From Thermoplasmata archaeon (GTDB taxonomy: Archaea > Thermoplasmatota > Thermoplasmata > Lutacidiplasmatales > UBA184), in NCBI GenBank assembly GCA_022750355.1, contig JAKIVW010000142.1, forward strand, positions 1 through 5,002: a stretch of DNA of 5,002 bases, in the 5' to 3' direction. The notes beneath the pieces were generated by a model. The model was not told the origin of the DNA. It was given only the letters and a program-made list of their open reading frames with translations, and did no database searches. The stretch's first letter is position 1, and each line of letters opens with the position of its first letter. This document shows positions 1 to 5,002 of the stretch, one piece after another. The translations under genes were made by a program, and so were the position numbers.

Positions 1-2218
1 CCTCGCACGCCTCGCAGCGGCCCCCGGCGACGTTGAAGCTGAAGCGGCCCGGGCGGAAGCCGCGGGCCCGGGCCTCGGGGAGCCCGGCGAACAGGTCCCG
101 GATGGGAGTGAGGACTCCCGTGTAGGTTCCGGGGTTGCTGCGAGGGGTGCGCCCGATCGGCGCTTGGTCGATGAGGAGGACCCGGTCGACCTCGTCGATA
201 CCCTCGATGTACTCGTGCTTCCCCGGGGTGTCGCGGCCGAGCCCGAGATGGCGGCGGACCGCCTTGTAGAGGATCTCCTCGAGGAGCGTCGATTTCCCGC
301 TGCCCGAAACTCCGGAGAGCGCGACGAACAGTCCGAGCGGTATCCGCACGTCCTCGCCCTTCAGGTTGTGCTCGAGCGGCCCGTGAACGGTCAGCCAGCG
401 TCCGGAGGGGGGTGCCCGTCGCTCCGGAAGCGCGATCGACCGTCGACCGGAGAGGAAGTCGCCCGTCAGCGAGCGGGGGGCTTCGCCGATCCGACTGGGC
501 ACGCCCGAGTAGAGCACTTCGCCGCCGTGGACGCCGGCCCCCGGGCCCAGGTCGACGAGCCAGTCGGACTCCCGCATGGTCTGCTCATCGTGTTCGACGA
601 CGAGGAGGGTGTTGCCGAGGTCGCGAAGCGTCTTCAGGGTCGATAGGAGGCGGGCGTGGTCGCGGGGATGGAGTCCGATGGACGGTTCGTCCAGGATGTA
701 CAGGACACCCACCAGCCCGGACCCGATCTGGGTGGCCAGCGCGATCCGCTCGGCCTCGCCACCGGAGAGGGTCCCGGACCCCCGGTCGAGGGTCAAGTAG
801 GTCAGCCCGACGTTCTCGAGGAACCCGAGGCGCGACCGGATCTCCTTTACCACCTGGCCCACGATCTGCTCGTCCCGTTCGTCGAGCCGCAGGTCGCGGA
901 ACATCGACACCGCCTCGGTGACCGTCATGCCGGCGACGTCGGCGATGGAGCGACCCTCGACGGTGACGGCGAGGATCCCGGGTTTGAGCCGCTTCCCCAT
1001 GCAACTGCGGCACGGTTTGAACGCGAGGAATCCCATGTAGTACTCCTTCGCGCTCTCGCTCTTGGTCTGCTTCCAACGTCGTTCGACGGCGGCGACCAGG
1101 CCTTCCTTCAGCCAGCCGCTTCCCCACCACTCCGCGGGTCCGCGAACGGTGGGACCGACGTTCCGGTCGCTGCCGTACATGAGAGCCTTCCAACCCCTCT
1201 CGGGGAGCTCCCGGATCGGCCGACGGGCGTTGTAGCCGAAGGTCTCTCCGAATCGCTCGAGAGCGCCGGAGGTCGGGGTGAGCCCCCAAACCGCGATCGC
1301 GCGACCGATCGGCTTGTCCTTGTCGGGAACGATCCGGTCGGGGTCGGCGTGCAGCGTCGCCCCGATCCCGAGACACTCGGGGCAGGCCCCCATCGGGTTG
1401 TTGAACGAGAACATTCGGGGCGCGAGTTCCTCAATGGAGTACCCGCACTCCGGGCACGCGCGTCGGCTGGAGAACGTCGAGCGCGCCCCTTTCGCGCCCC
1501 GGACGATGACCAGGCCGTCCGACAGTTTTCGAACCAGTTCGACCGCTTCGGCCAATCGCGTTCCCTCCGACTCGTCGACGTCGAAGCTGTCGACGATCAC
1601 CTCCACGGTGTGCTTCTTGTTCTTCTCGAGGTGAACCTGGGAACTCGGAAGTCGCACCTCCACCCCGTCGATCACGAAGCGGCGGTACCCCGCCTTGCGG
1701 AGTCGCTCCAGGACTTCGCGGTGCTCGCCCTTCTCGGCCCGCACGACCGGAGCGATCAGGTCGACGCGTTCGCCACGGGCCCGCGCACTGACCGCCTCGA
1801 CGATCTTGTCGACCGACTGGGGCGAGATCTCGTTGCCGTCGTTGGGGCAGTGGGGAATTCCGATCCGTGCGAAGAGGAGGCGCAGGAAGTCGTAGATCTC
1901 GGTGACGGTCCCCACGGTGGAGCGGGGGTTGCGGCTCCCCGCGCGCTGCTCGATGGCGATCGCCGGAGACAGGCCCTCGATCGAGTCGACGTCGGGCTTG
2001 TCCATCTGTCCGAGGAATTGGCGGGCGTAGGCGGAGAGGCTCTCGATGTACCGCCGCTGGCCCTCCGCGTAGAGCGTGTCGAACGCGAGCGAGGATTTGC
2101 CGGATCCGCTGACTCCGGTGATGACGATGAACTTCCCCCGGGGAAGGTCGATCGAGACGTTCTTCAGATTGTGTTGCCGCGCGCCGCGGATGCGGATCGC
2201 TTCGGACGGTTCTGCCAC
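1..2218 (-). CDS. uvrA: UvrA, excinuclease ABC subunit A (3' end beyond left edge)
   Basis: This is the damage-recognition ATPase of nucleotide excision repair, which acts as a dimer, scans DNA with UvrB and loads UvrB at lesions. 739 codons are present; about 200 more are expected by comparison with the roughly 940-residue bacterial protein. Visible in order: first Walker A GVSGSGKSS (Lys41); a UvrB-binding-type region (about 130-245); zinc module with Cys255, Cys258, Cys279 and Cys282; a second CxxC before GKRL (about 400); ABC signature LSGGEAER (from Leu484); Walker B LDEPSIGLH (Asp510-Glu511); EHDE switch; second Walker A GVSGSGKST (Lys642); the QAPIGRTPRSNPGTYTG motif; and Cys735/Cys738, the first half of the second zinc site. 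The second signature and Walker B lie off the window. The GTG start is the first start codon after an in-frame TAG and has a strong ribosome-binding site. It lies 12 bases after the creatininase-family gene and is probably cotranscribed with it. Archaeal uvrA genes are generally regarded as bacterial in origin. Identity is very secure. Confidence 0.97.
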   Translation of the reverse strand, partial: MAEPSEAIRIRGARQHNLKNVSIDLPRGKFIVITGVSGSGKSSLAFDTLYAEGQRRYIESLSAYARQFLGQMDKPDVDSIEGLSPAIAIEQRAGSRNPRSTVGTVTEIYDFLRLLFARIGIPHCPNDGNEISPQSVDKIVEAVSARARGERVDLIAPVVRAEKGEHREVLERLRKAGYRRFVIDGVEVRLPSSQVHLEKNKKHTVEVIVDSFDVDESEGTRLAEAVELVRKLSDGLVIVRGAKGARSTFSSRRACPECGYSIEELAPRMFSFNNPMGACPECLGIGATLHADPDRIVPDKDKPIGRAIAVWGLTPTSGALERFGETFGYNARRPIRELPERGWKALMYGSDRNVGPTVRGPAEWWGSGWLKEGLVAAVERRWKQTKSESAKEYYMGFLAFKPCRSCMGKRLKPGILAVTVEGRSIADVAGMTVTEAVSMFRDLRLDERDEQIVGQVVKEIRSRLGFLENVGLTYLTLDRGSGTLSGGEAERIALATQIGSGLVGVLYILDEPSIGLHPRDHARLLSTLKTLRDLGNTLLVVEHDEQTMRESDWLVDLGPGAGVHGGEVLYSGVPSRIGEAPRSLTGDFLSGRRSIALPERRAPPSGRWLTVHGPLEHNLKGEDVRIPLGLFVALSGVSGSGKSTLLEEILYKAVRRHLGLGRDTPGKHEYIEGIDEVDRVLLIDQAPIGRTPRSNPGTYTGVLTPIRDLFAGLPEARARGFRPGRFSFNVAGGRCEACE

Positions 2219-2226
2219 GATCCTTT

Positions 2227-2232
2227 CCTCCT
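2227..2232 (-). promoter_or_regulatory. Shine-Dalgarno site of uvrA
   Basis: On the minus strand AGGAGG lies 8 bases before the uvrA GTG. Its first two bases are the last two of the upstream gene's TAG stop codon, so termination on the first gene and initiation on uvrA are likely coupled. It also fixes the GTG start, because no other start codon exists between the in-frame TAG and the GTG. Confidence 0.88.
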
Positions 2233-2953
2233 AGGCGGGAAGCAGGGCCCGAACCGTCTCCTCCAGGCGGGTCAGCACATGCTCCTGAACGCGTCGTCCC
2301 AGTTCCGCCGATGCGGGGCGAGTGTCTCCGATCACGCTCTCGGGCCACTCGTACTCGGTCGGCGGCCCCGGGAGGAACGGGCTTCGGTGGTGCTCGACCG
2401 ACGGGCGCTCGGCGCCGACGGTCTCCGGGGCGATCGCCAGGACGCGCGAGGTCTCGAGGAGACCGGCGTGGCCGTCGGTCGCAGGAGACTCCTTTCCGCG
2501 GAGCTCGTAGACGAACTCGTAGTCGCACAGGACCACCATCCGGACGTCCGGGTGGGCGCCCATCACGTGGGACGCCGCCTCCCGGAGCGCCGCCATGTGC
2601 CCTCGCTCCCCGTGGCCGGAGAGGATGAGGAATCGACGGACCCCGGACCGCGCGAGTTCGGAGAGGACGCCCTCGGTGTAGGCTTCGAGCTGGGAGAGGG
2701 AGAGCGAGACCGTTCCCGGAAACCGACGGGCGCTCGGGGCCGACCCGTACGGGATCGTCGGCGCCACCAGCCCCCCGATCCGCTCCGCGAGTGCCACCGC
2801 AGTCGCCTCCGCCTGGATCTGGTCCGCCCCCAGGGGCAAGTGCGGGCCGTGGGCCTCGAGCGCCCCGACCGGAACGCAGACGAGCGGGTTCGACCGCAGT
2901 CGCCGCTCGAAGGTCCTCGAATCGAGGTCGGCCAGCCGACAAGAAGTGGACAT
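2231..2953 (-). CDS. Creatininase-family metal-dependent amidohydrolase, substrate unknown
   Basis: 240 residues, the usual length for the creatininase/ArfB/MftE-type fold, which hydrolyses amide, formamide or cyclic amide bonds at a two-metal centre; probably cytosolic, with no signal peptide or membrane segment. The metal motif is VPVGALEAHGPHLPLGAD with Glu33, His35 and Asp44, matching Glu34, His36 and Asp45 of creatininase. His114 and Glu116 in LSGHGERGH match His120 and Glu122. DGHAGLLETS (His162, Glu167) is the third conserved block. The common family form NGHGGN is here SGHGER, and the usual acidic residue right after HAG is Leu165. I start it at the ATG at 2953 rather than 17 codons upstream: a TATA box is centred 26 bases before this ATG, the longer form would put that box inside the gene, and no ribosome-binding site precedes it. 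It ends in TAG and is followed at 12 bases by uvrA. Candidate roles include an ArfB-like FAPy deformylase (F420/flavin synthesis) or an enzyme acting on a damaged nucleotide; the sequence does not decide. Confidence 0.9.
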   Translation of the reverse strand: MSTSCRLADLDSRTFERRLRSNPLVCVPVGALEAHGPHLPLGADQIQAEATAVALAERIGGLVAPTIPYGSAPSARRFPGTVSLSLSQLEAYTEGVLSELARSGVRRFLILSGHGERGHMAALREAASHVMGAHPDVRMVVLCDYEFVYELRGKESPATDGHAGLLETSRVLAIAPETVGAERPSVEHHRSPFLPGPPTEYEWPESVIGDTRPASAELGRRVQEHVLTRLEETVRALLPA

Positions 2954-3079
2954 CGCTCGAACGACGAGGGGACGGTATTTAACCCGCGCCGAGAGGTGAC
3001 GCAACAGTTACTGCTCGGCTCAGCCGGCCCGGGACGTCTTAGCCTGCGGTCGGCTCGGCTGGGGTTTCGGCCGGCCCGA
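2954..3079. other. Intergenic region between topA and the creatininase-family gene
   Basis: 126 bases without a credible gene. It holds the TATA box at 2976-2982 and, further upstream, the small dyad CAGTTACTG (3005-3013). Two short GC-rich words occur twice each: GCTCGGCT at 3013-3020 and 3053-3060, and CCGGCCCG at 3024-3031 and 3071-3078. GGCCGGCC (3069-3076) is self-complementary. I find no T-rich tract after the topA stop that would mark an archaeal terminator, so some read-through from topA into the next unit is possible. Confidence 0.6.
2976..2982 (-). promoter_or_regulatory. Archaeal TATA box for the creatininase-uvrA unit
   Basis: TTAAATA on the minus strand, within GGTTAAATACC, is a conspicuous AT-rich island in GC-rich DNA. 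Its centre is 26 bases upstream of the A of the ATG at 2953, the distance expected between an archaeal TATA box and its transcription start. Transcription should therefore begin at or next to the start codon, giving a leaderless mRNA. No Shine-Dalgarno sequence precedes the ATG, which agrees. The bases upstream are GC-rich and I see no clear BRE element. Confidence 0.75.
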
Positions 3080-5002
3080 CTACGGGGGCGCAGCCGTCGG
3101 CGGTGCCGCGGGCTGGGCCGGAGTCGAACGGGGCGTCGTGTTCGCGCGGCGGGGCGCCCGAGCGCGGGTCGTTTTCTTGGGGGTCGTGGCGGGCACTTCT
3201 TCGGCCGATGCCGGTGGCGCCGGCGTGACCGGGGCGGCGGGAGTCGCGGTGACGGGCTTCGACGGGGCCCTCTTCTTTCGCACGGGTGCCTTGCGGGCCG
3301 CCTTGGCCCTCGCAGCCTTCTTCGCTTCGGCTTCCGCCTTCTTCGCCAAGCGACTCGGACATTCCGGATTGATGCAGAGCGTCCACGGCGGGCGCCCGGC
3401 CTCGATCGCCGTCACAATCGGAGCGTGGCAGACCGGACAGGGAGGCTGGTCCTTCTCGAGCTTCCCGCGTTGGGGGAGCGGGTACGTGGTCCGGCACTCG
3501 GGATAGCCGGAGCAACCCACGAACCGGTTCCCGCGGAACGAGTAACGGATCTGCAGGGGCTTCGCACAGTTGGGGCAGGTGCCGATCCCGAACGCCTTCT
3601 GATGTTCCGCGCATTCGGGGTTGATGCAGTACAGATCCGGCCGCTGCCCCCGGAAGACGATCTTCACGCGCGGGGTCTTGCAGGTCGCGCAGAGGAATTC
3701 GGGCGCGGGTTCGATGAACCCCGCGGCCGGCAAGGCATACGTCGCGGGACAGGTCGCCGGGTTGTTGGAGCACTGCACCCACCGAGAGCCCCGAGGGCTC
3801 CGCGCCATCCGGAGGGCCCCGCCGCACTTGGGGCACGGCCCGACGAAATGCTGGCGGTCCAGGGCCCCGGTCAACGTCTCCTTGACGCCAGCCGCATTGG
3901 CGAGAAGCAGCGCGTAGGCCTCCCGCAGCATCTCGCGCGATTCGTCCAGCACTTCGGACTTCGGCTTCTTGGACTGGGCGACGAACTCCATGTCCTCCTC
4001 GAGCCGATGTGTCATCTCGGGTCGAGTGATGACCGGGGCGTGAGCCTGCAGGGCCTCCGCGACCGCGATGCCGGTCGACGTCGGTTCGAGCTGGCGTTGG
4101 GTCACGTAGTGACGGTCGAATAGTTTCTGCACGACGTCGTGCCGGGTACTCTTCGTCCCGAGCCCGAGCCGTTCCATCTCCTGGATCAGGGAACCCTGCG
4201 TGTAGCGCCGGGGCGGACGGGTCTGGTCCTCGAGCAGGTCGACCTTGGCGATGGCGACCGTTTCGCCCACCGCGAGTTCGGGAAGCAGGATCTCCTCCGG
4301 ATGAGAGTAGGGGTATACCCGATACCAGCCGGGGTCGGTGAGCCGCTGCCCCTTTCCTTCGAACGCCTCCCCGCGGATCTCGACCTTGGTCGTCCGCGCC
4401 CGACCGATCGCGTCAGGAGCGACCGTGGCCAGGAAGCGTCGAACGACCAGTTCGTAGACCTTGGCGGGGTCCGGGCGGAGCTTCTTCGGGTCGACCACTC
4501 CCGTGGGATAGATCGGGGGGTGGTCGGTCGTCTCGGACCGCCCGCGCGTGGGACGGAACGAGGGCTGGGTCAGGACGAACTCGGCCGCCTCCGCGAACGG
4601 TCCGTCCTTGAACTTCTCGACGAGGGGGCGGAGGCCGAGCCCGCGCGGATAGACCGTGTTGTCCGTTCGCGGGTAGCTGATGAGACCCTGAGTGTAGAGG
4701 TCCTCCGCGATCCGCATCGCGTTCGCGGCCCCGAGACCCAGGCGCGTGGCTTCGGCGACGAACAGAGTGGTGGAGAACGGGATCGGGGGGCGCCGACGGG
4801 TTTCCTCTTCGGTGAACTCTCGGACGGTGCCTTCGTTCGCACCTTCGACCTTCCGGAACGCGGCATCCGCCTCGTGCTTGTCGGTCCAGGTCCCGTGTTG
4901 GTGATGGAGAGAGAACTCGTCCGTTCCCTTCGTGCCAGTGGCCCGCACCTCCCAGTACGGTGTAGGGACGAACTCCTTGATCGCCTGGTCGCGCTCGACC
5001 AG
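3080..5002 (-). CDS. topA: DNA topoisomerase I, type IA, archaeal (5' end beyond right edge)
   Basis: Relaxes negative supercoils by cutting and passing one DNA strand through a 5'-phosphotyrosyl link. The frame is open to the right edge and already matches the family there (LVERDQAIKEFVPTPYWEV), so the GTG at 4948 is internal, not the start. 640 residues are present; the Toprim domain and metal-binding acidic residues lie outside. Window residues: about 70-80 PPIPFSTTLF; catalytic Tyr110 and Arg112 in LISYPRTDNTVYP; HPPIYPTG from His161; GLGTKSTRH (about 280-288), characteristic of archaeal enzymes. Four tetracysteine zinc ribbons follow (about residues 390-548), then a basic Ala/Pro/Lys tail of 92 residues ending in TAG. 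Absence of a helicase part cannot be judged because the N-terminus is missing, but the zinc ribbons and motifs fit ordinary topoisomerase I better than reverse gyrase or topoisomerase III. Its stop is 126 bases before the next gene, which has its own promoter. Confidence 0.95.
   Translation of the reverse strand: MVERDQAIKEFVPTPYWEVRATGTKGTDEFSLHHQHGTWTDKHEADAAFRKVEGANEGTVREFTEEETRRRPPIPFSTTLFVAEATRLGLGAANAMRIAEDLYTQGLISYPRTDNTVYPRGLGLRPLVEKFKDGPFAEAAEFVLTQPSFRPTRGRSETTDHPPIYPTGVVDPKKLRPDPAKVYELVVRRFLATVAPDAIGRARTTKVEIRGEAFEGKGQRLTDPGWYRVYPYSHPEEILLPELAVGETVAIAKVDLLEDQTRPPRRYTQGSLIQEMERLGLGTKSTRHDVVQKLFDRHYVTQRQLEPTSTGIAVAEALQAHAPVITRPEMTHRLEEDMEFVAQSKKPKSEVLDESREMLREAYALLLANAAGVKETLTGALDRQHFVGPCPKCGGALRMARSPRGSRWVQCSNNPATCPATYALPAAGFIEPAPEFLCATCKTPRVKIVFRGQRPDLYCINPECAEHQKAFGIGTCPNCAKPLQIRYSFRGNRFVGCSGYPECRTTYPLPQRGKLEKDQPPCPVCHAPIVTAIEAGRPPWTLCINPECPSRLAKKAEAEAKKAARAKAARKAPVRKKRAPSKPVTATPAAPVTPAPPASAEEVPATTPKKTTRARAPRRANTTPRSTPAQPAAPPTAAPP
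3083..3358 (-). other. Basic low-complexity C-terminal tail of topoisomerase I
   Basis: The last 92 residues of topA have no cysteine and no visible fold. By my count there are 21 Lys/Arg against 4 Glu and no Asp, in a matrix of Ala, Pro and Thr. The first third is Lys/Ala-rich (AKKAEAEAKKAARAK), probably helical; the remainder is Pro/Thr/Ala-rich with spaced basic clusters (PVRKKRAP, TPKK, RARAPRR). It resembles histone H1-like or bacterial HU-type DNA-binding tails, so nonspecific DNA binding is the likely role. This is inference from composition only. Confidence 0.75.
3359..3835 (-). repeat. Four tandem zinc ribbons within topA
   Basis: Counting from the right edge, the cysteines are 390/393/411/418, 438/441/459/464, 476/479/497/503 and 522/525/543/548; all four sites are complete. 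They alternate in type. Ribbons 1 and 3 share an RGxRxVxC core and end in TYALPAAG or TYPLPQRG. Ribbons 2 and 4 both close with CINPEC and lack that ending. This pattern suggests duplication of a two-ribbon unit. Such ribbons in type IA topoisomerases are known to bind single-stranded DNA. Confidence 0.88.

Noticed and set aside
1431..2942. A 503-codon minus-strand frame overlapping uvrA and the hydrolase gene
   Set aside because: It is out of frame with two proteins that carry full sets of family motifs. Its composition is Arg/Gly/Pro-rich, typical of GC-rich shadow frames.
2954..3004. A 17-residue N-terminal extension of the creatininase-family protein, from an ATG at 3004
   Set aside because: It would place the TATA box inside the coding sequence, the extension has no family similarity I can see, and there is no ribosome-binding site for it.
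3013..3079. GC-rich repeats and self-complementary words after topA as a terminator hairpin
   Set aside because: They are short, mostly direct rather than inverted, and no T-rich run follows; in DNA this GC-rich they are expected by chance.
656..4123. A plus-strand open frame of 1155 codons spanning all three genes
   Set aside because: It is exactly codon-aligned and antisense to the minus-strand genes. uvrA, the hydrolase gene and topA all happen to lie in the same frame register, and these GC-rich genes avoid CTA, TTA and TCA, whose complements are stops. The translation has no recognisable domain and is low-complexity Arg/Gly/Asp-rich.
4946..4948. GTG as the start of topoisomerase I
   Set aside because: The upstream 18 codons to the window edge are open and encode conserved topoisomerase sequence ending in PYWE, so the gene continues outside the window.

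Overview
The window suggests a high-GC archaeon (roughly two-thirds G+C by eye). Three signs support this. The type IA topoisomerase carries the GLGTKSTRH motif and a string of C-terminal zinc ribbons typical of archaeal enzymes. An AT-rich archaeal-style TATA box stands out in otherwise GC-rich DNA, placed exactly where it would give a leaderless mRNA. The next gene has instead a strong Shine-Dalgarno sequence, a mix common in archaea. A Euryarchaeota/Thermoplasmatota-type organism would fit, but that is inference.

Layout: all coding is on the minus strand, so it reads from right to left. From the right edge to 3080 is the C-terminal 640 residues of DNA topoisomerase I (topA; its N-terminal Toprim part lies outside the window). 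A 126-base intergenic gap (2954-3079) holds a TATA box. Next comes a 240-residue creatininase-family amidohydrolase (2953-2231). After only 12 bases, uvrA (excinuclease ABC subunit A) starts at a GTG (2218) and runs off the left edge after 739 codons, with about 200 residues expected beyond.

How they work together: topA and uvrA are both genome-maintenance genes (supercoil relaxation; lesion recognition in nucleotide excision repair). The creatininase-family gene and uvrA look like one transcription unit: a leaderless first gene, then a Shine-Dalgarno-led second gene whose ribosome-binding site overlaps the first gene's stop codon. The substrate of the creatininase-family enzyme cannot be read from the sequence. 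Its pairing with a repair gene is the most interesting open question here. All three genes share one reading frame register, and their sense codons avoid CTA, TTA and TCA. This explains the very long spurious open frame on the opposite strand. I see no RNA genes, mobile elements or CRISPR. The core functions are recognisable families and I do not claim a new system.
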